The notes: a model not told the origin generated them from the sequence alone. Counted from the first letter of the stretch, positions 51,484 to 61,050 are shown. The stretch is 64,000 bases of DNA from Paeniroseomonas aquatica (GCF_030409335.1 NZ_JAUFPN010000059.1:42254-106253); one strand, 5' to 3'. A program made the numbers and translations.

Positions 51484-52134
51484 ATGATCGACCCCCTGCA
51501 GCTTGCCCTCTATACCGCTGCCGCCCTGCTGCTCGCGGTCACCCCGGGCCCCGGCCTCTTCTATGTCGCGGCGCGCACCCTGGCGGGCGGGCGGCCCGAG
51601 GGGGTGGCCTCCAGCTTCGGCACCGGCCTTGGCGGCATGGTCCATGTACTGGCCGGCAGCCTCGGCGTCTCCGCCATCGTTCTCGCCAGCGCCGAGGTCT
51701 TCACCGGGCTGAAGCTGGCCGGGGCTGCCTACCTCATCTGGCTCGGCGTCCGCACCATCCGGGCCGCCCGGCGGGAGCCGGCGGCCGCCCTGGCCGGCCA
51801 CGATCCGGCGCCCTCGGTCGGGGCGCGGCGGGCCTTCCGCGAAGGCGTCCTGGTCGAGGCGCTGAACCCGAAGACCGCCGCCTTCTTCCTGGCCTTCGTG
51901 CCGCAGTTCGTCGACCCGGCGGCGGGCGGCGTGGCGCTGCAATTCCTGGTGCTCGGCTTCGTCTCGGTGGCGCTCAACACCCTGGCCGACCTCGGGGTGG
52001 CCTTCGCCGCGGGCCGCCTTCGCCAGGGCGCGATGGCGCGGCCCGGGCTGATCCGCCGCCTGCGCGAGGCCTCGGGGGCGGCGATGATCGCGCTCGGCCT
52101 TGGCCTGACCCTGGCGCGGCGCCCGGCCGGCTGA
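51484..52134 (+). CDS. LysE-family amino-acid exporter
   Basis: This 216-residue inner-membrane protein of the LysE/RhtB family has about six hydrophobic segments. The N-terminus TAAALLLAVTPGPGLFYVAA holds the family PGP motif, followed by GVASSFGTGLGGMVHVLAGS and LKLAGAAYLIWLGVRTIRAA. The segment FREGVLVEALNPKTAAFFLA is also typical. It probably exports an amino acid or homoserine-like compound. It is divergent from the aminotransferase, which could share a nitrogen metabolite; that link is only positional. Confidence 0.87.
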   Translation: MIDPLQLALYTAAALLLAVTPGPGLFYVAARTLAGGRPEGVASSFGTGLGGMVHVLAGSLGVSAIVLASAEVFTGLKLAGAAYLIWLGVRTIRAARREPAAALAGHDPAPSVGARRAFREGVLVEALNPKTAAFFLAFVPQFVDPAAGGVALQFLVLGFVSVALNTLADLGVAFAAGRLRQGAMARPGLIRRLREASGAAMIALGLGLTLARRPAG

Positions 52135-52162
52135 CCGCGGCGCCCGGCGCCGGGCCCGGCCG

Positions 52163-52855
52163 CTACCAGGCCACCCGCTGCCCCCGGTAGTCGAGGTAGT
52201 GCAGCCCCGGCCGCCCGGCCAGCCCGGCGAGGCTGTCGAGGATGCCGGCGGTGCTGGTCCCGACATCGAGGCTGGCCTGCGGCCCGCCCATGTCGGTCCG
52301 CACCCAGCCCGGCGCGACCAGGGCGAAGCTGCGGGGGTCGCCGGCGCGGCGGGCGGCGAAGCTGCGCATCAGCGTGTTCAGCGCCGCCTTGCTGGCGCGG
52401 TAGACCTCCCAGCCGCCGCTCTCGTTGCCGGCGACGCTGCCGAGGCCGGAGGACATCAGCGCGATCAGCCCCTGCGGCGGCACCCGCTCCTGCAGCGCCT
52501 CGACCACCCGCATCGGGCTGAGCGCGTTGGTGACCATCACCCGGGTGAAATCCTCGGTGCTGACGTCGCCGATCCGCTCGGCCGGGCCGTTCGAGACGCC
52601 GGCATTGACGAAGAGCACGTCGAGCCGCGCCCCGGCGAGGCGGCCGCGCAGCGCCGCGAGCTGTCCCGGGTCGTTGATGTCGAGCCGCTCGATCGCCAGC
52701 CGGTCCCCCGCCCCGGCCTGCAGCGCGTGCAGGCCGCCTCGGGCGTCGCCGCGCACCGTGCCGATCACCCGCCAGCCGCGGGCCAGGTACTCCCGCGCGA
52801 GGCCGAGGCCGAGGCCGCGCGAGGCGCCGATGATGCAGGCGGTGAATTCGGTCAT
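52163..52855 (-). CDS. Short-chain dehydrogenase/reductase
   Basis: This 230-residue SDR has the cofactor motif IIGASRGLGLGLAREYL, an NNAG variant (DVLFVNAGVSNG), and the catalytic set Ser in ALMSSGLGSV plus YRASKAALNTLMRS. GTVRGDARG after beta strand 2 suggests NADP. GGAGGAGG lies upstream of the ATG at 52855. It resembles C-factor-type SDRs of unknown substrate. It is convergent with lysE and divergent from the molybdopterin enzyme gene. Confidence 0.84.
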   Translation of the reverse strand: MTEFTACIIGASRGLGLGLAREYLARGWRVIGTVRGDARGGLHALQAGAGDRLAIERLDINDPGQLAALRGRLAGARLDVLFVNAGVSNGPAERIGDVSTEDFTRVMVTNALSPMRVVEALQERVPPQGLIALMSSGLGSVAGNESGGWEVYRASKAALNTLMRSFAARRAGDPRSFALVAPGWVRTDMGGPQASLDVGTSTAGILDSLAGLAGRPGLHYLDYRGQRVAW

Positions 52856-53006
52856 GCCGGTCCTCCTCCGCGCGTCCCCGGCAGGGGGCGAATCGGGCGA
52901 CGATGTAGCCGGCGATGCCACGTCCGCGACAGCGCGAATTCGGCCCCCGGTGGACTTTCGGCCTGCCCGGGTGGCAAGGTCCGGCCGCCGGAGCGAGGAT
53001 GGGACC

Positions 53007-55316
53007 ATGACCGAAATAAAGCCGCATGCGGCCCACTGGGGCTATTTCGATGCCGTGGTGGAGAATGGCCGGGTCACCGGCGTGCGCCCCTTCGGCCCCG
53101 ACCCCTTTCCCGGCAGCCTGATCGAGAGCGTGCCGGACGTGGTCCATGCGCCCTCGCGCATCGACCGCCCCTATGTCCGCCGCGGCTGGCTGGAGGGCCG
53201 CCGGCGCGGCCACCTACGCGGGGCCGATCCCTTCGTCCCCATCTCCTGGGACCGCGCGACGCGGCTGCTGGCGGAGGAGACCACGCGGGTCCGGGCCGAG
53301 CACGGCGCCACCTCGATCTTCGGCGGCTCCTACGGCTGGTCCTCGGCCGGGCGCTACCATCATGCGAAGACGCAGCTGCAGCGCTTCCTCGGCCTCGGCG
53401 GCGGCTTCACCTCCTCGGTCACCGCCTATTCCTATGCGACGGCGCAGACCCTGCTGCCGCACATCCTCGGCACCAACGAGGTGCTGCTCGGCCGCACCAC
53501 CGACTGGCAGGCGATCGCCCGCAACGCGAAGCTGATGATCTGCCTCGGCGGGCTGGCGGCGAAGAACGGACTGGTGAACTCGGGCGGCGCCGGGAAGCAC
53601 GACTACGGCGTGCTGATGCGCGACGCCCGCGCCGCCGGCGTCCGCTTCGTCAACATCTCGCCCTTCCGCGGCGACACCGAGGCCGAGCTCGAGGCCGAAT
53701 GGGTGCCGATCCGGCCGGGCACCGATGCGGCGCTGCTGCTGGCCATGGCGCAGGTGCTGGTCGAGGGCGGGCTCGAGGACCGCGGCTTCCTGGCCAGCCA
53801 CTGCACCGGCTGGGACCGGCTGCGGCCCTACATCACCGGGGAGGCGGATGGCCTCGCCAAGACGCCGGACTGGGCGGCGCCGATCACCGGCATCCCGGCC
53901 GCGACCATCCGCCGGCTGGCGCTGGAATGCGCGGCCAAGCCGACCATGCTGACCGCCGCCTGGTCGATCCAGCGGGCCGACTACGGCGAGCAGCCCTACT
54001 GGCTGCTGATCGCGCTTGCCGCCATGCTCGGCAGCATCGGCAAGCCGGGGCAGGGGGTCGCCTTCGGCTACGGCAGCATCAACGGCATGGGCACGCCGCG
54101 GCGGGAGCTGCCGGCGGTGCATTCGCCGGGCATCCGCAACCCGGTCGGGCTGTACATCCCGGTGGCGCGGGTCACCGAGATGCTGGAGCGGCCGGGCGGG
54201 ATCCTGCAGTACAACGGCCGCGACATCACCCTGCCGGACATCCGCATGATCTGGTGGGCCGGCGGCAATCCCTTCCACCACCACCAGGACCTGCCGCGGC
54301 TGCAGCGGGCCTGGTCGCGCGCCGAGACCATCGTGGTGCAGGAGCCCTGGTGGACCGCGGTCGCCCGCCAGGCCGACATCGTGCTGCCGGCGACGACGAC
54401 GCTGGAGCGGAACGACATCGCCAGCAGCAGCCGCGACCGCTTCCTCCGCGCCATGCACCAGGCGATCCCGCCGGTCGCCGAGGCGCGCAACGACGTCGAC
54501 ATGCTGGCCGACGTCGCCGAGGCGCTGGGCTTCCGCGACCGCTTCACCGAGCAGCGCGACGAGGGCGCCTGGCTGCGCCACATCTACGAGCAGTGGCGCC
54601 TGACCTGCGGCCGGCTCGGCTACGAGGCGCCGGACTTCGACCGCTTCTGGGCCGAGGGGCATATCGAGGTGCCTCCAGTCCCGGTCGGCGAGGAATACAC
54701 CCAATTCGCCGAATTCGCCGCCCGTCCGGAGGACGAGCCGCTGAACACGCCTTCCGGCAAGGTCGAGCTGTTCAGCGAGACCATCGCCAGCTTCGGCTAC
54801 GACGACTGCCCCGGCCATCCGATCTGGATCGCCCCACGGGAATGGCTCGGCGCGGCGGCGGCGGCCGAGCATCCGCTGCACCTGCTGTCCTTCCAGCCGG
54901 CGACCCGGCTGCACGGCCAGCTCGACCCCGGCCGGGTCGCCGCCGCCGACAAGATCCGGGGGCGCGAGCCGATCAACATGAACCCGGCCGATGCCGCGGC
55001 GCGGGGCCTGGCCGAGGGCGACATCGTGCGCATCTTCAACGCCCGCGGTGCCTGCCTCGGCGGGGTGCGGCTGAAGGAGGGGATGCTGCCCGGCGTGGTG
55101 GCGATGGCGACGGGGGCCTGGTACGACCCGCAGGTGCCGGGCGACCCCGATGCGATGTGCGTCCACGGCAACCCGAACGTGCTGACCGCCGACATCGGCA
55201 CCTCGCGGCTCGGCCAGGGCCCCTCGGCGCAATCCTGCCTGGTGCAGATCGAACGCTGGGAGGGTCCGCTGCCGCCGGTGACCGTGCATGTCCCGCCGCC
55301 GGTGGCCAGCGAATGA
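53007..55316 (+). CDS. Molybdopterin oxidoreductase of the DMSO reductase/BisC type
   Basis: This 769-residue bis-MGD enzyme reduces an S- or N-oxide or a related substrate. It lacks the N-terminal [4Fe-4S] cysteines, as DMSO, TMAO and biotin sulfoxide reductases do. The likely molybdenum ligand is Ser108 in FGGSYGWSSAGRYHHAKTQL. Other landmarks are YSYATAQTLLPHILGTNEVL, IWWAGGNPFHHHQDLPRL, and the C-terminal LLSFQPATRLHGQLDPG. There is no Tat signal, so it is probably cytoplasmic like BisC. Its stop overlaps the next gene as ATGA. Confidence 0.87.
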   Translation: MTEIKPHAAHWGYFDAVVENGRVTGVRPFGPDPFPGSLIESVPDVVHAPSRIDRPYVRRGWLEGRRRGHLRGADPFVPISWDRATRLLAEETTRVRAEHGATSIFGGSYGWSSAGRYHHAKTQLQRFLGLGGGFTSSVTAYSYATAQTLLPHILGTNEVLLGRTTDWQAIARNAKLMICLGGLAAKNGLVNSGGAGKHDYGVLMRDARAAGVRFVNISPFRGDTEAELEAEWVPIRPGTDAALLLAMAQVLVEGGLEDRGFLASHCTGWDRLRPYITGEADGLAKTPDWAAPITGIPAATIRRLALECAAKPTMLTAAWSIQRADYGEQPYWLLIALAAMLGSIGKPGQGVAFGYGSINGMGTPRRELPAVHSPGIRNPVGLYIPVARVTEMLERPGGILQYNGRDITLPDIRMIWWAGGNPFHHHQDLPRLQRAWSRAETIVVQEPWWTAVARQADIVLPATTTLERNDIASSSRDRFLRAMHQAIPPVAEARNDVDMLADVAEALGFRDRFTEQRDEGAWLRHIYEQWRLTCGRLGYEAPDFDRFWAEGHIEVPPVPVGEEYTQFAEFAARPEDEPLNTPSGKVELFSETIASFGYDDCPGHPIWIAPREWLGAAAAAEHPLHLLSFQPATRLHGQLDPGRVAAADKIRGREPINMNPADAAARGLAEGDIVRIFNARGACLGGVRLKEGMLPGVVAMATGAWYDPQVPGDPDAMCVHGNPNVLTADIGTSRLGQGPSAQSCLVQIERWEGPLPPVTVHVPPPVASE

Positions 55317-56866
55317 TGCGGCGCCGGGCAGTACTGGCGGCCGGGATGGCCGCGCCGCTGGCGGCCGGCCGGCCGGCCCGGGCGCAGGGCCAGCCGCATG
55401 AGCTGGAGCCGCTGGCCCTGCCGGTGAAGCAGGACGACAGCGTGGCGCGCGGCTACCGGCGCGACGTGCTGGTCCGCTGGGGCGACCGCGTCACCTTCGA
55501 CGCGCCGCGCTGGACGCCGCGCACCCCGGACCCCGACGCGGTCGCCGCGCAATTCGGCTGGGACGCCCGCGTCGCCGGCATCGCGGTGCCGCAGCAGCCG
55601 GCGGCCGATGGCGTCGCCCGGGCGATCCTCGCGGTGCTGCACCCGGGCGTCGACCCGCGCATGGCCTTCCCCGGCGGGCAGGACCAGCCGGCGGCGGCGG
55701 CGGCCATGCAGGGCGCCTCGCTGCTGAACCTCGAGCGCCAGCGCGGCCGCTGGGTGGTGGTCGACGGCGGCTACCAGAGCCGCCGTCTGGGCGGCTCCAC
55801 CCTGTGCCGGCTCCAGGGCGCCGGCGGCGGGGCGGTGCGCGGGCTGCTCGGCCTCGCCGGCGGCTGCGTCACCCCCTGGGGCACGCTGCTGCTGGCCGAG
55901 GGCGACCCGGCCTTCTGGCAGGCCCGGCTCGGCGCGCTCGACCCGGCCTTCGCCGATGGCAGCGGCTTCGGCTACGTCGCCGAGCTCAACCCCTTCGACC
56001 CGCAGGCGGTGCCGGTGAAGCGCGGCGCGCTCGGCCGCTTCGCCCATGGCGACGTGGCGGCGACGCTCGGGCGGGATGGCCGGGCGGTGGTCTACCTGAC
56101 CGACCGGCGGGTCGGCGGCTTCCTGTTCCGCTACGTCTCCTCCGGCCCGGCCACGCCTGAGGAGGGGCTGGCGGCGGGCTCGCTCTTCGTCGCCCGGCTG
56201 CAGGACGACCGGCTGAGCTGGGTGCTGCTGCCGCCGGGTGCCGCGGCCGGGCCGGTCGTGGCGGCGCAGCAGGCCGGCGGCACCCCGTTCGACACGCCGT
56301 CGGGCCTCGGGCTCGACCCGATGGGGCCGCGGCTGCTGCTGGCCTGCCACGGCAGCCCGGGCCGGCCGGCCGGGCACGTGATCGAGCTCTCGCCCGATGG
56401 CGGCGACGATACCGCCGCCGGCGCCACCGCGCGGCTGCTCTTCGCCGCCGGCGACCCGCGCAGCCCGCAGGCGCGCTACGGCGGGGCCGGGCTGCCGCCG
56501 GGCAGCGCCTGGCCGGAGAACCCCGACACCGTCACGGTGGACGCCCGCGGCCGGGCCTGGATCGGCACCGACCGCGGCGGCCGGATCGGCGCCCAGGCGG
56601 AGGGGCTCTTCGCCTGCGACCTGGCCGGGCCGGGGCGCGGGGTGCCGCTGCCCATCTATGGCGCGCCGCGCGGCGCCTCGGTCGGTGGCGCCGCCTTCAC
56701 CCCGGATGGCGAGGCGCTGTTCACCGCCGTCCGCCATCCCGGCGCCGAGCCCGGCGCCAGCTTCGACCGGCCGGGCACCCGCTGGCCGGAATTCCAGGCG
56801 GGCGTCCCGCCGCGCAGCACGCTGCTCGGGCTGTCGCGGCTGGCCGGGGGGCCGGTCGGCGGCTGA
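55313..56866 (+). CDS. DUF839 (PhoX-like) secreted protein
   Basis: This 517-residue protein has a twin-arginine-like signal (MMRRRAVLAAGMAAPLAAG, cleavage near ARAQ). The body matches the DUF839/PhoX beta-propeller family: VLVRWGDRVTFDAPRW, GGCVTPWGTLLLAEGD, DTPSGLGLDPMGPRLLL, NPDTVTVDARGRAWIGTD and GGAAFTPDGEALFTAVRHPG. PhoX members are Ca/Fe phosphatases, but conservation of the active site cannot be judged by eye. Its ATG overlaps the molybdoenzyme stop, an unusual pairing. The end of the gene is followed by a direct repeat AGCGCCGCTTCTCC (twice within 56867-56905). Confidence 0.78.
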   Translation: MMRRRAVLAAGMAAPLAAGRPARAQGQPHELEPLALPVKQDDSVARGYRRDVLVRWGDRVTFDAPRWTPRTPDPDAVAAQFGWDARVAGIAVPQQPAADGVARAILAVLHPGVDPRMAFPGGQDQPAAAAAMQGASLLNLERQRGRWVVVDGGYQSRRLGGSTLCRLQGAGGGAVRGLLGLAGGCVTPWGTLLLAEGDPAFWQARLGALDPAFADGSGFGYVAELNPFDPQAVPVKRGALGRFAHGDVAATLGRDGRAVVYLTDRRVGGFLFRYVSSGPATPEEGLAAGSLFVARLQDDRLSWVLLPPGAAAGPVVAAQQAGGTPFDTPSGLGLDPMGPRLLLACHGSPGRPAGHVIELSPDGGDDTAAGATARLLFAAGDPRSPQARYGGAGLPPGSAWPENPDTVTVDARGRAWIGTDRGGRIGAQAEGLFACDLAGPGRGVPLPIYGAPRGASVGGAAFTPDGEALFTAVRHPGAEPGASFDRPGTRWPEFQAGVPPRSTLLGLSRLAGGPVGG

Positions 56867-56965
56867 GCGCCGCTTCTCCGCCGGCGGTTCAGCGCCGCTT
56901 CTCCATGGACGTTGCGGGGGCTTTGCGCTTCCCTGGCCGGCAGACATCGAGGGAGGATCCGGCCG

Positions 56966-57433
56966 ATGAGCCAGACCGTGACAATGACCGTCAACGGCCG
57001 CGCCGCCAGCGTGACCGTCGATGACCCGGAGATGCCGCTGCTCTATGCGCTGCGCAACGACCTCGGCCTGACCGGGCCGCATTTCGGCTGCGGCCTCGGC
57101 CAGTGCGGCGCCTGCACGGTGCATCTGGATGGCGCCGCGACCCGGAGCTGCCAGCTTCCCGTCGGCGCGGCCGAGGGCCGGCAGGTGACGACGCTCGAGG
57201 GCCTGGGCACGCCGGAGCGGCCGCATCCGCTGCAGGCCGCGTTCATCGCCGAGCAGGCGGTGCAATGCGGCTACTGCGCCAATGGCATGATCATGCAGGG
57301 CGCCGCCCTGCTCGCCGCCACGCCGAAGCCGAGCGCCGAGCAGGTGAAGGAGGCCCTCGTCGCCAACATCTGCCGCTGCGGCACCCAGCCCCGCGTCGTG
57401 CGCGCGGTGCTGCGCGCCGCGGCGAATGCCTGA
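56966..57433 (+). CDS. [2Fe-2S] subunit of isoquinoline 1-oxidoreductase-type enzyme
   Basis: This 155-residue electron-transfer subunit has a plant-type [2Fe-2S] cluster at C42, C47, C50 and C62 (FGCGLGQCGACTVHLDG), and a second cluster at C101, C104, C136 and C138 (QCGYCANGM, ICRCGT). GGGAGG lies upstream of the ATG at 56966. It partners with the molybdenum subunit that starts 13 bases after its stop. Enzymes of this type hydroxylate N-heterocycles or oxidise aldehydes. No FAD subunit is present, so electrons may pass to a cytochrome. Confidence 0.9.
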   Translation: MSQTVTMTVNGRAASVTVDDPEMPLLYALRNDLGLTGPHFGCGLGQCGACTVHLDGAATRSCQLPVGAAEGRQVTTLEGLGTPERPHPLQAAFIAEQAVQCGYCANGMIMQGAALLAATPKPSAEQVKEALVANICRCGTQPRVVRAVLRAAANA

Positions 57434-57446
57434 GGGGGGCCGGACC

Positions 57447-59639
57447 ATGGACGGCATGCAGATGCGGCGCCGCGGGTTGTTCGGCGCCGGCGGGGCGCTG
57501 GTGGTGGGCTTCGTGCTCGGCGCCCGGCCGGCGGCGGCCTGGACCGACAAGCCGGTGGCCCTCGACCAGGTCGACAGCTTCCTGGCGATCGACGCCGCCG
57601 GCCGCGTCACCGCCTATGTCGGCAAGGTCGACCTCGGCACCGGGGTGCGGACCGGCTTCACCCAGATCGTCGCCGAGGAGCTGGACGTGCCGATGGCGAG
57701 CGTCGCCGTCGTCGAGGGCGACACCGCGCTGACCCCGGACCAGGGCGCGACCTATGGCTCGCTGTCGATCCAGGTCGGCGGGGTGCAGCTGCGCCAGGCG
57801 GCGGCGACGGCGCGGCGGGCGCTGCTGGCGGAGGCGGCGTCGCGCTTCGGCCTGCCGCCGGAGGGGCTGCGCTGCGAGGATGCGGCGGTGATCGCGCCTG
57901 ACGGCCGGCGGCTCGCCTTCGCGACGCTGGTCGGCGGCCGCGCCTTCTCGCTGGCGGTCGATGCCAACGCGCCGATCAAGCCGCCGGAGGCGCGGCGGGT
58001 GGTCGGCCGCTCCGCCCCGCGTGTCGACATCCCGGAGAAGGTCTTCGGCCGGTTCCGCTACGTGCATGACCTGAAGATCCCGGGCATGGCGCATGGCCGG
58101 GCGGTGCGGCCGCCGGCGATGGGGGCCATCGCCGAGGCGGTCGACGAGGCCTCGGTCGCCGGCATTCCCGGGCTGCTCAAGGTGGTGCACGAGCGCGGCT
58201 TCGTCGGAGTGGTGGCCGAGACCGAATGGGCCGCGATCCGGGCGCAGCGCGCGCTGAAGGTGCGCTGGTCCGCCTGGGCCGGGCTGCCGGAGCAGGCGAA
58301 GCTCTGGGAGCATGTGCGGGCGACGCCCGTCGCGCAGCGCCAGGTGACCAGCGAGACCGGCGACCCGGCCGCGGCGATCCGCGGCGCGGCGAAGCAGCTC
58401 TCGGCCAGCTACGACTTCGCCATCCATACCCATGGCTCCATGGGCCCCTCCTGCGCGGTGGCGGAGTTCCGCGACGGCAAGCTGACCAGCTGGTCGGCCA
58501 GCCAGGCGACGCACAACCTGCGCAAGCAGCTGGCGATGATGCTGGCCATGCCGGTCGAGCAGGTGCGCTGCGTCTACCTCGAGGGCGCCGGCTGCTACGG
58601 CCGCAACGGGCATGAGGATGCCGCGGTCGATGCGGCGCTGCTGGCGAAAGCCGTGGGTCGGCCGGTGCGGGTGCAGTGGATGCGGCACGAGGAGCATGGC
58701 TGGGACCCCAAGGGCCCGCCGACGCTGATCGACCTGCGCGCCGGGCTCGATGCCGCGGGCAAGGTGGTGGGCTGGGAGAGCGAGGCCTTCATCGCCAAGG
58801 GCGCCGGCGGCAACGTCGACTTGGTTGCCGCCGAGCTCGGCGGGCTGCCGCGCGAGAGCCTCAGCAGCCCCGGCAACATCGTGCACAACCTGGCGCAGCC
58901 CTATGGCTTCCCGGCGGTGCGCACCACCTGCCTGCGGCTGGAGAGCACGCCCTTCCGTCCCAGCTGGATCCGCACCCCGGGGCGGATGCAGAACACCTTC
59001 GCCGGGGAGGCCTTCCTCGACGAGCTGGCCGCCGCCGCCGGGGCCGATCCCATCGCCTACCGGCTCTCGGTGCTGGAGGACCCGCGCGGGCGGGAGATGC
59101 TGGAGCGGGTGGCGAAGCTCTCGGGCTGGCAGGCGCGGCCCTCGCCGGTGCGGGACCAAGGGGGCGAGGTACTGCGCGGCCGCGGCGTCTCCTACGTGAA
59201 GTACGAGCTGGTGCGGACCTATGTCGCGGGCGTCGCCGAGGTCGAGGTCAACCGCCGCAGCGGCGCCATCCGGGTGATCAGGTTCTTCGTCACCCATGAC
59301 TGCGGCCAGATCATCAACCCGGATGCGGTCACCGCGCAGATCGAGGGCAACATCGTCGCCACGGTCAGCCGGGTGCTGAAGGAGGAGCTGACCTTCGACC
59401 GCTCCGCCGTGACCTCGCTCGACTGGGCGAGCTACCCGAGCATCACCTTCCCCGAGGTGCCCGAGATCGTGGTGGAACTGGTCGACCGCCCGGCCGAGCG
59501 GCCCTGGGGGGCGGGGGAGCCGACCGCGGCGATCGTCCCCAGCGCCGTCACCAATGCCATCTTCGACGCGACCGGGGTGCGGCTGCGGAGCGTGCCCTTC
59601 ACCCCGGCGAAATTCCTGGCGGCGCTGCAGGGGACCTAG
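57447..59639 (+). CDS. Molybdenum-binding subunit, isoquinoline 1-oxidoreductase beta type
   Basis: This 730-residue catalytic subunit has a Tat-like signal (MQMRRRGLFGAGGALVVGF), suggesting export as a complex with the Fe-S subunit. Landmarks are VGKVDLGTGVRTGFTQIVAE, GATYGSLSIQVGGVQLRQAA, HTHGSMGPSCAVAEFRDG, EGAGCYGRNGHEDAAVDAAL, FVTHDCGQIINPDAVTAQIE, and the active-site Glu in GAGEPTAAIVPSAV. GAGGGGGG precedes the ATG at 57447. The substrate is unknown: isoquinoline, nicotinate-like and aldehyde oxidation are all possible. It is convergent with the CoA-transferase, with one base between stops. Confidence 0.88.
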   Translation: MDGMQMRRRGLFGAGGALVVGFVLGARPAAAWTDKPVALDQVDSFLAIDAAGRVTAYVGKVDLGTGVRTGFTQIVAEELDVPMASVAVVEGDTALTPDQGATYGSLSIQVGGVQLRQAAATARRALLAEAASRFGLPPEGLRCEDAAVIAPDGRRLAFATLVGGRAFSLAVDANAPIKPPEARRVVGRSAPRVDIPEKVFGRFRYVHDLKIPGMAHGRAVRPPAMGAIAEAVDEASVAGIPGLLKVVHERGFVGVVAETEWAAIRAQRALKVRWSAWAGLPEQAKLWEHVRATPVAQRQVTSETGDPAAAIRGAAKQLSASYDFAIHTHGSMGPSCAVAEFRDGKLTSWSASQATHNLRKQLAMMLAMPVEQVRCVYLEGAGCYGRNGHEDAAVDAALLAKAVGRPVRVQWMRHEEHGWDPKGPPTLIDLRAGLDAAGKVVGWESEAFIAKGAGGNVDLVAAELGGLPRESLSSPGNIVHNLAQPYGFPAVRTTCLRLESTPFRPSWIRTPGRMQNTFAGEAFLDELAAAAGADPIAYRLSVLEDPRGREMLERVAKLSGWQARPSPVRDQGGEVLRGRGVSYVKYELVRTYVAGVAEVEVNRRSGAIRVIRFFVTHDCGQIINPDAVTAQIEGNIVATVSRVLKEELTFDRSAVTSLDWASYPSITFPEVPEIVVELVDRPAERPWGAGEPTAAIVPSAVTNAIFDATGVRLRSVPFTPAKFLAALQGT

Positions 59640-59640
59640 G

Positions 59641-61050
59641 TCAGCACCACGCGGCCTGGTGGGTGCCGAGGGGGACCGACGGCAGCGCCCAGCGCGGCGG
59701 CGTTTCGGCCAGCTGGCCGGAATGCCGCAGCGCGGTCAGCCGGCCGAAGCCGCTGTCGGTGGTCTCCAGCAGCGGACCCAGATCGGCCATCGTCGGCACC
59801 GAGGCGGCGAAGCCGTCCGGCAGCCGGCCGAGCCCGCGCAGCCAGCGGCCGGTGCCGGCGAGCGAGACGCGGACCAGCCAGGAGCCGCCTTCCTCCGCCC
59901 GGCGCAGCAGCGCCGCGAGCGTGCCGAAGGCGAGCAGGTAGCCGGAGGCATGGTCGAGCGCCTGGCAGGGCAGCACCCTGGGATCGGCATGGGCCGGATC
60001 GGCGCCGGCGGCGACCGCCTCGGCATGGTTGAAGCCGCTGGCTGTCTGCACCAGGGAATCGAAGCCGCGCCGGCCGCCCCAGGGCCCGACCTCGCCATAG
60101 GCCGAGAGCGAGGTGCAGACGATGCCGGGGCGCAGCGCCGCCAACTCCTCCGGGGAGAAGCCGTGGCCGGCGATGGCGCCGGGGCGGTAGCCCTGGAGGA
60201 AGACATCCGCCTGCGCCGCCAGCCCCCGCAGCCCGTCGCGCCCGGCGAGGCTGCGCAGGTCGAGCGTGGCGCTGCGCTTGCCCCGGCCGGTATCGACCAC
60301 GAGCTCGTCGAAGGAAGGCAGGTGGGCGGCATTGATGTGCAGCACCTCGGCGCCATGCGCCGCCAGGGTGCGGCCGCAGACCGGGCCGGCGATGACCCGG
60401 GTGAGGTCGAGCACCCGCAGTCCCTCGAGCGGCCGCGCGCCCAGTGGGGGAAGCGGCGTCGGCGGGGCATCGCCGATGCGCTCGATCCGCAGCGCCGGCA
60501 GGGTATTCACCGCCTGGCCCTGGGGGTGCGCGTCCCATTCGGCGAAGCTCCGCATGGCCGAGGCACAGAGCCCCGCCGCGGCGGCGGCATCCTCGAAGGC
60601 GAAGGCCTCGCGCGCCGCCAGCGCCGCGGCCACCGCTCCCCGGGTGCCGTCGCAGCCGAGCAGGGTCAGCATGCCGCTGCGGTGGTGCGGGAAGTTGGTG
60701 TGCAGCCGCACCCAGCGGCCGTCGCCGCAGCGGTAGGTGCCGGCGATGCTGTCCCAGGTCTCGCCGCGGTCGCGGCCGGCGAGCGCGCGGTAGTGCTCCG
60801 AGTGGAACTCGACGCTGGCATGCCGCATGTCCACCCGCGCCGCCTGGGCCGGGCCGCCACGCACCGCATGCAGGGCGGCGACCGCCGCGGTGGTCGCGGC
60901 GATGCTGGCTTGGGCGGCGGCGCCGATCCGGAAGGAGGAGGGCAGGGCGGGTTCGGCGCCGGTCAGCTCCAGCGCGCCGAGCCGGCCGGGTGCCAGCCCG
61001 GCCAGGGACCAGAGGTCGCGGATGATCCGGTCGGGGGTGGGATCGGCCAT
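59641..61050 (-). CDS. CaiB/BaiF family class III CoA-transferase
   Basis: This 469-residue enzyme would move CoA between carboxylic acids through an aspartyl-CoA intermediate. The core starts near residue 205 with LEGLRVLDLTRVIAGPVCGR, then GAEVLHINAAHLPSFDELVV and DTGRGKRSATLDLRS. In canonical members the nucleophilic Asp lies near residue 169 of a roughly 400-residue protein; here an N-terminal half of about 200 residues (VDMRHASVEFHSEHYRALAG) precedes the core, so the layout is permuted or duplicated. AGGAGAC lies upstream of the ATG. The substrate is unknown. Confidence 0.78.
   Translation of the reverse strand: MADPTPDRIIRDLWSLAGLAPGRLGALELTGAEPALPSSFRIGAAAQASIAATTAAVAALHAVRGGPAQAARVDMRHASVEFHSEHYRALAGRDRGETWDSIAGTYRCGDGRWVRLHTNFPHHRSGMLTLLGCDGTRGAVAAALAAREAFAFEDAAAAAGLCASAMRSFAEWDAHPQGQAVNTLPALRIERIGDAPPTPLPPLGARPLEGLRVLDLTRVIAGPVCGRTLAAHGAEVLHINAAHLPSFDELVVDTGRGKRSATLDLRSLAGRDGLRGLAAQADVFLQGYRPGAIAGHGFSPEELAALRPGIVCTSLSAYGEVGPWGGRRGFDSLVQTASGFNHAEAVAAGADPAHADPRVLPCQALDHASGYLLAFGTLAALLRRAEEGGSWLVRVSLAGTGRWLRGLGRLPDGFAASVPTMADLGPLLETTDSGFGRLTALRHSGQLAETPPRWALPSVPLGTHQAAWC

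Noticed and set aside
52199..55312. A 1000-residue in-frame extension upstream of the DUF839 protein
   Set aside because: This stretch is the out-of-frame reading of the molybdopterin oxidoreductase and the SDR region. The real protein begins with its Tat-like signal at 55313.
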